From NCBI GenBank assembly GCA_024516035.1, contig CM044966.1, positions 15,576,346-15,640,345 of the forward strand: 64,000 bases of DNA, given 5' to 3'. The first letter of the stretch is position 1, and every line of letters starts with the position of its first letter. The notes beneath the pieces were generated by a model, which searched no databases, was not told the DNA's origin, and saw only the letters and a program-made list of their open reading frames with translations. This DNA is from Bactericera cockerelli (Eukaryota; Arthropoda; Insecta; Hemiptera; Triozidae). Below are positions 16,303 through 25,305 of the stretch, piece after piece. The position numbers and the translations under genes are program-made.

Positions 16303-17007
16303 ATGCAATCATTAGAGAAAAAGGAAAAATTAATTAAAAAAATAAAAAGTGCCACAAATAGTATCAGAAAAAAATCGCTAGCTTTGAAAATTGGTGAAAA
16401 AGATGCAGAGACAATTACGAAAAAGAAATATAAACCTATATTAGATGAAATTCAAAATTTAAGGAAAAATAATTCTTCATCGGATTATAATTATAACCCA
16501 TACTTTTCACCTAGAATATCTTTCCCTGCTACTTCTACTCGAAGAAATTCTCAATTTTCGGAACACGGTCAACCTTCAACATCTTACATGAGCTTTTCAG
16601 ATAAACTTCATGTTCCGCAGCTAGAAAATAATATTGTAGGAGACGATGATGTAGAAATTTTAGAAAGAGATGATAAAAATGATATTTTAATGAGCGAATA
16701 TATTGATTCAAGTAGTGATAATTCAGATTATTCAAAAAACTTTAACAAAACGAAATATGAAATAAAACCAAAGAAAGAAATTTTAACAGAATCCAACGAT
16801 TCTAGTGATTATTCTTTCTCAGATAAAGATGATAAAAAAGAAGAAAAAAATATCATTAAAGTCAAAAAGAGAAGAAACAGTATAGATTTTTCAGAAGAAG
16901 AAGGCGATAAAAAAAAGAAAATTTTAATTGAAAAAATCAAAAAAAAAGACAAAAAAACTAAGTCTACTAAAAAGAATAAATTAAACCCCTGTAAGACTGA
17001 GAGATAA
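16303..17007 (+). CDS. Charged low-complexity protein, N-terminal part
   Basis: Starts at ATG 16303. The N-terminal 60 residues are a basic helical segment (KSLALKIGEKDAE...KYKPILDEIQNL). It then turns Ser/Asp/Lys-rich and disordered. This pattern matches an uncharacterised Polinton protein whose C-terminus is in the 17301-17801 fragment. The frame breaks near a C4 run at 16986-16989. The role is unknown; it may bind DNA or act as a scaffold (inference). Confidence 0.6.
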   Translation: MQSLEKKEKLIKKIKSATNSIRKKSLALKIGEKDAETITKKKYKPILDEIQNLRKNNSSSDYNYNPYFSPRISFPATSTRRNSQFSEHGQPSTSYMSFSDKLHVPQLENNIVGDDDVEILERDDKNDILMSEYIDSSSDNSDYSKNFNKTKYEIKPKKEILTESNDSSDYSFSDKDDKKEEKNIIKVKKRRNSIDFSEEEGDKKKKILIEKIKKKDKKTKSTKKNKLNPCKTER

Positions 17008-17335
17008 TAATATATCGAATAAGTCTAAATTAGAATTTCCAACCGTTAATAGGCCTGAAATATATTTTTCCTCTTCCAATGAGTTAGATATTGACCAAAA
17101 TATATTAACTCCAGAGAATAATTTAGATAAGCCGCATTTTAATATTCCAGAGAAGAAATTCTCTAACAATTCTAATAGAAATAAACAAAAAAAAAGAAAC
17201 AATCATGCACGTAAAATTCAAAAGAAAAACAGAAAGCAGATGAAGAACAAACGGAAAATTGAATCAGCTGATGAAGATTTTATTAATACAACTCAACCCT
17301 TATCAAAAAAAACCAGCTTATGTATCAAATACTGA
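16985..17335 (+). CDS. Charged low-complexity protein, middle part
   Basis: A frame without its own start that opens right where the previous fragment fails and runs to TGA at 17333. Composition is Asn/Lys/Ser-rich and polar, like the flanking parts, so it is probably the middle of the same protein. The change to the last frame lies in an A8 run at 17305-17312. Confidence 0.5.
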   Translation, partial: TPVRLRDNNISNKSKLEFPTVNRPEIYFSSSNELDIDQNILTPENNLDKPHFNIPEKKFSNNSNRNKQKKRNNHARKIQKKNRKQMKNKRKIESADEDFINTTQPLSKKTSLCIKY

Positions 17336-17801
17336 GCTAGATAATTATGAATCTGAGACTGATTCAAATGAAAATGTAAGATCAATAAAAAAAATTAAAC
17401 GACTGAATAAAAATGATATTGTAAAAAAAAATGTTAAAAAAGCTTACAGGCAGTTAGCAAATAATCTGAAAAAAATTCAACCTGCAAATGTAAAGAAAAC
17501 AATACAGTTGCGAAAACAGAAAAAACCTAAGTCAACATTGAATGAGGGTTACTCAGAAGGGATAATGAAATCTAAAAAAAGAAAAATCGATCTAAAACTT
17601 CTAAGTGACGATGAAAAATCGGGAGGAAAATTAATTAATCTTAGTAGACAAAAAGTAGATTATATATATTATGACGATCCAAATGAACTAGTAGAAAGAT
17701 TATTATTGTTAAAATCATCTGATTTAGCGGGAAATTCAGGATTACAAAACGAGATTACCAGTATAGAATCAGAATTAAAAGAAAGAAAGCTAATATCCTA
17801 A
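17301..17801 (+). CDS. Charged protein, conserved C-terminal part
   Basis: The recognisable end of the protein: YYDDPNELVERLLLLKSSD, then AGNSGLQNEITSIESELKE. I recall this arrangement from uncharacterised arthropod Polinton proteins. The rest is basic and low-complexity. The ATG at 17259 of this frame precedes the A8 break and is probably not the native start. Confidence 0.6.
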   Translation, partial: YQKKPAYVSNTELDNYESETDSNENVRSIKKIKRLNKNDIVKKNVKKAYRQLANNLKKIQPANVKKTIQLRKQKKPKSTLNEGYSEGIMKSKKRKIDLKLLSDDEKSGGKLINLSRQKVDYIYYDDPNELVERLLLLKSSDLAGNSGLQNEITSIESELKERKLIS

Positions 17802-17954
17802 TACACACAGAACTAGTATTTTGCCCCTCCAATCTTTTTCTCTAATATCAGACAGATTAGTTTCTGATATTGATAACAAATCAATCTTTTTGTAATAAAA
17901 TGATTAGTTTCACAACAAAAATCGTCAGTCTTATTTAGAACCTGAAAGCTAAAC
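17802..17954 (+). other. Intergenic spacer before the fibre gene
   Basis: A 153-bp gap after the charged protein. It contains cagattagtttctgatattg and, near 17901, atgattagtttcac. No TATA plus initiator pair is clear. Confidence 0.3.
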
Positions 17955-18563
17955 ATGTTTACGTCAGTAGATAAATTCGGTCATCATCTTTCTGGGCGAG
18001 GAACTCAATCCGGTCCACCAGGTGTTGGATTTAAACTAGATAATTTTGGAAATTTCGATATTGAACAAAAAAAATTAACCAATGTTAAAAGTCCGACTGA
18101 AGATTGTGATGCTGTTACATTAGAATTTTTGAAAAATGGAAAATTTCTATCTATACCTAAAGAAAACTTCATAAACCTTTACAGTAAACGGTTAGTTAAA
18201 TTAGAAGATCCTATTGATGAAACTGACGCTGTAAACAAAAGATATCTACACAAAAATATTTCAAAGAAAGACCCTGATGTTTTAACACAAAGTATTTTTA
18301 TTGAAGAAAAAAAGAATTTGGAAAAGAGCATATTGAATAAATGTTTACAAGTAAGAGAAGGAGAACCTATAGACATTCAGAACAGACATTTAATTAATCT
18401 ACCTTACCCTTCGATAGAATCGGACGTAATCACAAAAAAATATTTCGATGAATTTGTCGAAAGAATTAATTATAATATAGAAATAATTAATAAAGGAATA
18501 TCACAATTAGATAGTAACGATTCTATATTACAACAGAAAATAGACATATTAAAATTCAACTAG
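17955..18563 (+). CDS. Fibre-like trimeric protein (202 aa)
   Basis: An intact frame. A short Gly/Pro collagen-like patch (GRGTQSGPPGVGF, about 14-26) is followed by three repeats of a shaft-like motif: LTNVKSPTEDCDAVTLEFL, LVKLEDPIDETDAVNKRYL and LINLPYPSIESDVITKKYF. The repeats run Leu, Pro, Glu/Asp, Asp-Ala-Val, aromatic and are typical of trimeric viral or phage fibres. The C-terminal 40 residues look like a coiled coil. Likely a vertex fibre or attachment protein of the virion (inference). It sits 19 bp before the integrase, so probably expressed together. Confidence 0.7.
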   Translation: MFTSVDKFGHHLSGRGTQSGPPGVGFKLDNFGNFDIEQKKLTNVKSPTEDCDAVTLEFLKNGKFLSIPKENFINLYSKRLVKLEDPIDETDAVNKRYLHKNISKKDPDVLTQSIFIEEKKNLEKSILNKCLQVREGEPIDIQNRHLINLPYPSIESDVITKKYFDEFVERINYNIEIINKGISQLDSNDSILQQKIDILKFN

Positions 18564-18582
18564 GTATTAAACCTACTTAAAA

Positions 18583-19512
18583 ATGAACCTTAAAAAAAAA
18601 TTAATTGATGAAATCCACGGGTCGGCTAGAAAAAAATTTCCAAGAAGATATGTCGAAATTAAAGGTCTAAATGATTTATGGCAAATTGATATTGTTGAAA
18701 TGATTCCATATAGCAAATCGAATAAGGGATATAAATATATACTAATGTGTATAAATGCTTTTTCTAAATTTGGATGGGCTCGACCTCTAAAAACAAAATC
18801 GTCAAAAGATGTTCTAGAAGCTATGAAATCTATTTTACTCATCTCTACCCCTCCGAAATTAATTCAAACTGATATGGGTAAAGAATTCTTAAATAAACTT
18901 TTTCAAAATCTAATGAATCGGTATAAAATCAAACACTATACCACATATAGTAAATTGAAAGCGAGCATAGTTGAACGCTGGAACAAAACGATAAAAGAAA
19001 AAATATGGAAACAGTTTAATTTGTCAGGTACTCATAACTGGATAGACTATTTACAAAATATAATTAATATTTACAATAAAACTGTACATCATACAACGAA
19101 TTTGAGACCTATTGATGTAAACGAAACTAACGAAAAATTACTTTTATCGAGATTTCATAAAATAATTAGAAATAAACCATTATTAATCAAATCCGATTTA
19201 AAAGAAAATGATTTTGTAAGAATCAGTAAAAATAAAGCTCTATTCGAAAAAGGTTACTTGCCTAACTGGAGTACAGAGGTGTTTAAAATAATAAAAGTAA
19301 ATAAAACCAACCCTACCACATACCTCCTGGAAGATTTGAATTCAGAAAAAATAATGGGTGGATTTTATAGAGAAGAATTGAAAAAAACTAATTTGAAAGA
19401 TATCTATTTAATTGAAAAAATCATTCGAAAGAAAAAAAACAAATATCTTGTAAAATGGCTCGGTTTTGATGATAAATACAATAGTTGGATCGATAAGAAT
19501 GATATAAGATAA
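18583..19512 (+). CDS. Retroviral-type DDE integrase with C-terminal chromodomain (309 aa)
   Basis: Inserts the element into the genome, producing the 6-bp duplication. Catalytic triad D36 (WQIDIVEM), D97 (QTDMGKEF) and E131 (SIVERWN), with 33 residues between the last two, close to the retroviral D,D35E spacing. The N-terminal HHCC zinc finger of retroviral integrases is absent, and a short basic lead (RKKFPRRYVE) takes its place, as in other Polintons. After the core comes an SH3-like basic region, then a chromodomain at about 273-307 (YLIEKII...YLVKWLGFDDKYNSWI) with aromatic residues suited to methyl-lysine binding, which may steer insertion toward marked chromatin. The frame is intact. 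Confidence 0.95.
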   Translation: MNLKKKLIDEIHGSARKKFPRRYVEIKGLNDLWQIDIVEMIPYSKSNKGYKYILMCINAFSKFGWARPLKTKSSKDVLEAMKSILLISTPPKLIQTDMGKEFLNKLFQNLMNRYKIKHYTTYSKLKASIVERWNKTIKEKIWKQFNLSGTHNWIDYLQNIINIYNKTVHHTTNLRPIDVNETNEKLLLSRFHKIIRNKPLLIKSDLKENDFVRISKNKALFEKGYLPNWSTEVFKIIKVNKTNPTTYLLEDLNSEKIMGGFYREELKKTNLKDIYLIEKIIRKKKNKYLVKWLGFDDKYNSWIDKNDIR

Positions 19513-19521
19513 GAATGAGGC

Positions 19522-19608
19522 TATATAAGGAGAAGTTCTATTGATAAGAATAATATTAATTATTAGTGAGAGTATATAAGGAGAAGTTTTTCATTTATCA
19601 GTTCAGTT
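19522..19608 (+). promoter_or_regulatory. Duplicated TATA promoter upstream of the repeat-protein gene
   Basis: The string tatataaggagaagtt occurs at 19522-19537 and again at 19573-19588, as part of an imperfect 51-bp tandem duplication. The second TATA lies 25-30 bp before two TCAGTT initiators (19598 and 19603) and about 42 bp before the ATG at 19615. A strong arthropod-type core promoter. Confidence 0.75.
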
Positions 19609-19614
19609 TACAAA

Positions 19615-20163
19615 ATGGAGTCGTACGAAAGTGTTTCCATTAAAGATCTAGTTTGTTTGTGTTTTTACGCGGAAAAATTTGAAAAAGTTGAAACTTTAAT
19701 TAAACTTGATCCAAATGATTTAAATAATATTCTTAAACAAATTGATTGGGTTTTACTATCTCGTCATCAATATTTAAGTGAACCTTTTATAATCAGATTT
19801 GAAGAGCACTTATCATGGCTTGATATCATGAAATTTCAAAGACTCTCACTAGACTTCATTCGGAATAATTTATCAAAAGTTTATAGATATAAAGATATCG
19901 TATCAAAATATCAAATACTTACAGAAGAGACAATGGATGAATTTGCTAACCTCTTAAATTGGTACCTTCTATCGAAATATCAAACTATGTCTGAAGAGTT
20001 CATAGAAAAACATGCGCATAAAGTTGATTGGAACGCGATTTTTAAATATAAAAGCTTAACAAAAATGTTTAAAGAGAAACATAAACATAAAATCACTGAT
20101 GATAGTGCAGACGATACCGATGAAGGTCAAGACGTTGTGGGGTGGGGGAATTTCCATATATAA
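19615..20163 (+). CDS. Repeat protein with W-x-x-LS-x-x-Q-x-LSE-x-FI units (182 aa)
   Basis: An intact frame. From about residue 42 it carries 23-24-residue repeats built on DWVLLSRHQYLSEPFI, SWLDIMKFQRLSLDFI, a degenerate unit around YKDIVSKYQILTEETM, NWYLLSKYQTMSEEFI and DWNAIFKYKSLTKMF. Repeats of this type occur in large DNA viruses and some Polintons; their function is not established as far as I know. The C-terminus is acidic (DDSADDTDEGQD). It has its own TATA promoter. Possibly a host-interaction protein (inference). Confidence 0.75.
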   Translation: MESYESVSIKDLVCLCFYAEKFEKVETLIKLDPNDLNNILKQIDWVLLSRHQYLSEPFIIRFEEHLSWLDIMKFQRLSLDFIRNNLSKVYRYKDIVSKYQILTEETMDEFANLLNWYLLSKYQTMSEEFIEKHAHKVDWNAIFKYKSLTKMFKEKHKHKITDDSADDTDEGQDVVGWGNFHI

Positions 20164-20195
20164 AGGAAACGTTTGAAATGATTAACGATTAGTTT
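20156..20195 (+). promoter_or_regulatory. TATA promoter embedded in the preceding stop codon
   Basis: TATATAAAGG at 20156-20165 includes the TAA stop of the repeat-protein gene. A TTAGTT initiator-like string lies about 30 bp downstream, and the next ATG is at 20209. It suggests separate transcription of the last gene. Confidence 0.6.
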
Positions 20196-20208
20196 AAAAA
20201 TAGCAGTC

Positions 20209-20910
20209 ATGGAGCTTGTAACCGGAGTTAAAAAACCTGTGAATAAACTTATCCTAGTTGATTTTTTTCCTGTGTCAGAGAATAAAAATTGTACTGTCGG
20301 ATTTGATCCTTTAAAACGTTTCCGACTCAGTATTCAATTAAAGTGTAAAAATGAATTTCATAAAACAAATACATTAAATTTTACATATGATGAGTTCTTA
20401 CCTTTGTGGCGATTTTTAAAAAAAATAACTTCAAAAAATGATGACGATGATAAAGTTCATGAAAATAAATATGACATCTCTCACAAAGTTAATGGAACTA
20501 AATTTTCAATCTGGATAAAAAGTTTCATGAATGAAAAAAATTTCATCATTTATAATACGAATGATTTTGCAAATGAAAGCATCAGTTTAGATGAGAAAAC
20601 AATGAAAAAATGGCTTTTGCTTGAAACTGTTCTTTTTGATAATATAATAAATAAAAAATTAAGACAGGAGCAGAAAATCAACTCTTTCTTTCAGCGTACA
20701 TTGGAATCTTTACATAAAATAACAGATAAAAATCTTGAAAATGATGAGCTTAAAAAGAAAATTGAAGAAAATTATTACTATGTTTGTACGTCAGAAAAAG
20801 AATATTTAGAGAATGTTTTTGACTCTAATCAATTTTACATTGAAATGTGTTTATTTTATCTAGAAATGTTAGTAAATAATTATATTGTTCATACAACACA
20901 ATATCATTAG
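20209..20910 (+). CDS. Unknown protein of the element (233 aa)
   Basis: An intact frame from ATG 20209, the last gene before the right TIR. The N-terminal half is beta-rich with aromatic clusters; the C-terminal half is helical and charged (KIEENYYYVCTSEKEYLENVF). No signal peptide, membrane segment or known motif is visible. Own TATA promoter upstream. Followed by overlapping AATAAA signals at 20958-20967. Confidence 0.7.
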   Translation: MELVTGVKKPVNKLILVDFFPVSENKNCTVGFDPLKRFRLSIQLKCKNEFHKTNTLNFTYDEFLPLWRFLKKITSKNDDDDKVHENKYDISHKVNGTKFSIWIKSFMNEKNFIIYNTNDFANESISLDEKTMKKWLLLETVLFDNIINKKLRQEQKINSFFQRTLESLHKITDKNLENDELKKKIEENYYYVCTSEKEYLENVFDSNQFYIEMCLFYLEMLVNNYIVHTTQYH

Positions 20911-20957
20911 TTATATTTTTATTTATACTGTCCACTGTAATATCTTATGTTTAAAAT

Positions 20958-20967
20958 AATAAATAAA
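20958..20967 (+). terminator. Overlapping poly(A) signals
   Basis: Two overlapping AATAAA hexamers about 50 bp beyond the last stop codon of the element. Confidence 0.55.
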
Positions 20968-21441
20968 ATAATCATTTGTTTTTAGAGAATATATTTATAT
21001 CAAAATGTTGTTATTTTTACTGTCTACACTTTCAGCTTACTGGTATAGAAATAGGTTATAGTTATAAACATCTATATATTCAATAACAACATTATTGGTT
21101 GTTATAGACAAAGAAAATTGTTGGTTGTTATAATATAAAATACAGAGAGAAAACAAACCAAGGTGATTAACAATCATTGAAAAATGAGATCTACTTAGAA
21201 AATAGTTTGAAAAAGTTCAAACTCTGATATAAAAGCTCTGGTCAAAAGAATATTATGAATGGAACTCGAAACGATCAGCATAAGTGTTTAAAATTACGTT
21301 AAGTATTTGAAAACAGAAAATAGTATCTAAGAATAACAGCGAGATTTTTTAAAAAAAAAACCCCAACATTTAATGTAAAAAATCATACCGTAAATTTTCC
21401 ATCGTCTTACCGATACCGCGCTGTCACTAGCTTGTAAAAAG
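20968..21441 (+). other. Right subterminal noncoding region of the Polinton
   Basis: No gene. It contains two copies of ttggttgttat (near 21094 and 21122) and a second copy of the left promoter string tataaaagctctggtca at 21228-21244, pointing outward toward the right TIR. Confidence 0.5.
21228..21244 (+). promoter_or_regulatory. Second copy of the left-end TATA promoter string
   Basis: Identical over 17 bp to 5402-5418 and in the same orientation. No gene lies downstream inside the element, so it may be a relic or act only in circular or concatemeric forms. Confidence 0.45.
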
Positions 21442-21483
21442 GAAACGCGGCAAGAGTTCCGAGTACCAGATTTCCCTACTACT
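21442..21483 (-). repeat. Right terminal inverted repeat of the Polinton (42 bp)
   Basis: Exact reverse complement of 4903-4944, ending ...CT-3' as expected for Polinton ends. Confidence 0.96.
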
Positions 21484-21489
21484 ACCCAT
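21484..21489. repeat. Target-site duplication ACCCAT, right
   Basis: Matches 4897-4902 perfectly. Confidence 0.95.
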
Positions 21490-22233
21490 GATTCTTTTTT
21501 CCCATCTGATCTGGCTGTAACTCGAAGACAGCCATTCCAGAGGTCAATGTTGTAAACCTTGTAGTAAAATACATCTATAAAAAAATTTGTTAAAAAAAAA
21601 ATAAAAAAATCCAGAAATCTAAAACAATTGTAAATTAAATTTCAGGGCTGAATTGTATGAAGTCCCAAATGGGTACTCATGGCCCCCTGGAACAATTTTT
21701 TTTTTTTTTTTTTTAAATTGAAACATTACTTTAGATTCCAAATGGGGGGTCATGAATTGTATTGCCATGCTGAGTTGAGATCACAAAGGGGAACTCATGG
21801 CGAAGTTCTCTAAAACCAAAGTGGCACTGACGTTGATAAACATATTTTGTTGATAATTATACGATAGAAATAAAAAAAATAAACCAACTTAATTCTCGCT
21901 TGGACAAGAACACGTACATCACAGTTTAAAATAGAGAGGTTTGTTTATACTGATTATAATAGAGAGGTTAGTTGATGGTATGTATAATCAGAACAGAACT
22001 GTTACCTGCTGATTAGAGCAAATAAGCTCGAAACAGCTGTCCAAGTATGTTCTGATATTCATGTACAATTGTACATCTAGTACAACTTCTCACTTTTCTT
22101 TTTTTTTTCGTTATGTATTTAGGTATTCACATTTTTTCAACAATGAACATCAAAGAGAATGAAACATTTAACAACCCTTTCAGCATAATTCTGTTTATAC
22201 TGACAGATTCTAGAAGCTAAAGGCATTGCCGCG
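21490..22233. other. Host flank right of the Polinton, no gene
   Basis: AT-rich. Bases 22045-22115 hold the dispersed piece with tgttctgatattcatgta and cttctcacttttc. Otherwise nothing recognised. Confidence 0.5.
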
Positions 22234-23930
22234 ATGGTTTTTCTTCTAATATCTTTCTTCTGCACTTTCTCTCATTCTCTCACTCTCTCTCTTTCCCTCT
22301 CTATATATTTCTCTTTCCTCTCTATCTCTTTCTCATATCTTTATTCACTCTCTATCTTTCTCTCACTTTTATCCCTCTTTCTCTCTATCTCTTACTCATA
22401 TCTTTTTTCACATAATATCTTCCTTTTCTCTCTTTCTCTCCGTCATCATTCGTTCTCTTTATCTTTTTCTCGTATCTTTCTTCACTCTCTCTCTTTCCCT
22501 CTCTATACATTTATCTCTTTTTTTCTCTCTCTCCTTCATCAATCTTTCTCTCTATCTTTTTCTCGTATCTTTCTTCACTCTCTCTCTCTCTCTCTCTATA
22601 CATTTATCTCTTTTTTTTCTCTCTCTCTCTCTCCTAAATCATTCTTTCTCTCTATCTTTTTCTCGTATCTTTCTTCTCTCTCTCTCTCTTTCCTTCTCTG
22701 TACATTTATCTCTCTCTCTCTCCAATCTACCCCTTGATCCATTAATTTCCCCCCCCCCTACATGTTGCGAGGTAAAATCTCCTCCTGTAGAGGTAAAATT
22801 CCGCCCCCCCCTTCTTCCTCCTTCTCCTTTGGAGGTAAAATTCCCCTCCTCTCCTCCTCCCCTGGAAGTTAAATACCCCTCTTCTAGAGGTAATTTCTCT
22901 ACGAAGCTAATTTTAGTTTGGAGGTAATTTTTAATTGTTCCCCTGAGTCCGAGGTCTCGGGAATAAAAGGATGTGAGGGGATTAGGTGACCTGTGGCAGG
23001 ATTATATTCGGGGCTTCCGGCTAAATGTCCTGCTTTCCTTCTGGTTGAAATTAGCCCCCTCTTTGTAGCTTTCTGCCTCTACTTTATTCTCTCTCTCTAT
23101 CTTTCTCTCTTTTTTTCTATAACTCTCCTTCTCAATCTCTCTCTCTAGCTATATTTTCTCCTCTCTCTCTCGATTTATATCTTTCTCTATATCTTCCTCT
23201 CTCTATCTCTCTCTTTCTCTATCTTTTCCTCTCTCTTTGTTTCTATAACTCTTATTCTCAATCTCTCTTTCTCTCTCTCCTTGCATATCTTTTTCTCAAT
23301 CTCTCTTTCTCTCTCTCCTTGCATATCTTTTCTTCACTCTCATTTTTCTCTCTCTCTCTTCGTTTCACTCTAGATAAATCTTTTCTGTCGCTCCCGGCTT
23401 GCTCTCACTCTCTCCCTCTCTTTTTCCCTCACACCCATTTTATTTGTCTCTTCTGTTCTTTACTCACTCTCACTCTCTCTCTCTCTCTCCCTCTCCCTCT
23501 TTCCCTCTCTCTCTCTCTCTCTGTCTCTACTTCATCTGCTGTCTTCCTTTTTCTTCTAACTTTCTCTTACCCTGCACCTCTAATCACTACCCTTTATCCC
23601 GCCCCCCCCCCCCGCCTTTCCCACCCCCACTATCCTACCCATCTCTCTCTCTCTACCCTTAGTCTCCTTTTTCCTCTATCTCTCTTCCAACCCCCCCTCT
23701 CCTCCCTTGTATGACTCTATCTTCTTCCCCTAAACCATTTCTTGCTCTACACACTTTCCTCACCCTAACCGACACCCTCCTCTTTCTACCTTCAGGCCCC
23801 CCCTTCTCGAACCACCCATGCCTTCTTCTTCTCACCCATTTCTTACTCTACAGGAACCCCCTCTCTCTCTCTCTTTCTCGCTCCTCCCCCAACACCCCCC
23901 CCCCCCCCCCTCTTCTAGTTGTGTGCTGCA
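22234..23930. repeat. Pyrimidine-rich (CT)n tract with poly(C) patches
   Basis: About 1.7 kb of CTCT/TTCC sequence with internal tandem blocks of about 115 bp (ctttttctcgtatctttctt recurs near 22466, 22554 and 22655) and C8-C12 runs near 22750, 23605 and 23895. No gene. Confidence 0.85.
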
Positions 23931-24034
23931 TTGTCTTTGCAACTGACAGAAATGTACGGCTGCGGACCGGAATTTGTTAGGGAGAAAAAAAATAAATAGA
24001 GAGGAAAAAAAAACGTAAACTTTCAGCGGTGAAA

Positions 24035-24125
24035 AATAAGAGAGAGAGAAAGAGTGAGAGAGAGAGAGAGTGAGACAGAGAGAAAGAGAGAAAGAGAGAG
24101 AGAGAGTGAGACAGAGAGAGAGGAA
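24035..24125. repeat. (GA)n microsatellite
   Basis: A short purine run of GAGA units with GTGAGAC interruptions. Confidence 0.85.
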
Positions 24126-24232
24126 AAAAATAAAACACACAACAAACAGAAACTAAACGAGGCGAGGGTTAGATGACAAAGAAGAACGGAGTTAGAATAG
24201 TTAGAAAAATAAAGTACATGAAAAAAAAAGCA

Positions 24233-24970
24233 AAGAAGAAAATGAATTGAAAGGAAAGAAGAAAGATGAATTGAAAGCAAAGAGTAAAGTTGAATTGAAA
24301 TCAAAAAGGAAAAAGTTGAAGATGAATTGGAAGTAAAGAGGAGAGATGAATTGAAAGCAAAGAAGAATTAGTAGAAGATGAATTGAAATCAAAGAGGAAA
24401 AAGTAGAAGATAAATTGAAAGCAAAAAAGAATTAGTAGAAGATGAATCAAAAGCAAAGAAGAATTAGTAGAAGATGAATTGAAAGCAAAGAAGAATTTGT
24501 AGAAGATGAATTGAAATCAAAGAGGAAAAAGTAGAAGATAAATTGAAAGCAAAGAAGAATTTGTAGAAGATGAATTGAAAGCAAAGAAGAAAATGAATTA
24601 AAAGCAAAGAAGAATTTGTAGAAGATGAATTGAAAGCAAAGAAGAATTTGTAGAAGATAAATTGAAAGCAAAGAAGAAAATGAATTGAAAGCAAAGAAGA
24701 ATTTGTAGATGATGAATTGAAAGCAAAGAAGAATTGTAGAAGATGAATTGAAAGCAAAGAAGAAAATGAAGAAGATAAATTGAAAGCAAAGAAGAAAATG
24801 AATTGAAAGTAAAGAAGAATGAGTAGAAAATGAATTGAAAACAAAGAAGAATTAGTATAAGATTAATTGAAGGCAAAGAATAGTTAGTAGAAAATGAACT
24901 GAAAGCAAAGAAAATTTTATAGAAGATGAATTCAAAGCCAAGAAGAATCTGTACAAGATGAAATTTCATT
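24233..24970. repeat. Minisatellite, about 32-bp purine-rich unit
   Basis: More than 20 degenerate tandem copies built on gaattgaaagcaaagaagaa followed by tttgtagaagat, with shortened units. Long minus-strand frames through it are repeat artefacts. Confidence 0.9.
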
Positions 24971-25004
24971 TGTTCCCATAGAGCTAAAACACATGTTTGG
25001 TATT

Positions 25005-25305
25005 TTTCTTAGATGAGTGTTTCAAAGCCTTTTTTAAATCGTAGCCATGAAACAAAAGGTACTGTAGACGCTTGTGGTCTGTGTTGTAGTCTGCCCATCC
25101 CGCTGTATGACCCCCCTCTGATGGGCGAGAAGTGACACAATACTTCCTATTTAGGTGCTGGATCAACACAGTATCCCTTACAAACAATTGTAACCAAATT
25201 AAGAATACAATTTTTTGTCAGCACGGAGTATCGAAACTGGGACCTTCCGCATGGCAAGCGATTGCTTAACCACTGAGTTAATCGCGCATTCTTGCTCCTT
25301 CTTTG
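25005..25305 (-). mobile_element. tRNA-derived SINE, family S2
   Basis: Read on the minus strand it has a tRNA-like head (gcgcgattaactcagtggtt, then a B-box region), a body with caattgtttgtaagggatac and gtattgtgtcacttctcgcc, and a 3' part ggctttgaaacactcatct. Other copies: 41395-41705, 41955-42240, 42590-42745 and 53715-53795. Confidence 0.8.

Larger units (their letters stand above)
4903..21483 (+). mobile_element. Complete Maverick/Polinton (adintovirus-like) element
   Basis: A 16,581-bp element with perfect 42-bp terminal inverted repeats starting 5'-AG, flanked by a perfect 6-bp duplication. It encodes the Polinton gene set: protein-primed PolB, retroviral-type integrase with chromodomain, packaging ATPase, adenain-like cysteine protease, double-jelly-roll major capsid protein and penton-like minor capsid protein, plus dUTPase and a fibre-like protein. 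Coding sequence is AT-rich and different in texture from the microsatellite-rich host DNA on both sides. The identical TIRs and duplication suggest a recent insertion. Several frames are interrupted at homopolymers, so whether this copy is autonomous is uncertain. Confidence 0.97.

Noticed and set aside
24233..24970. Overlapping Phe/Ser/Ile-rich minus-strand frames
   Set aside because: Repeat translation of a 32-bp minisatellite.
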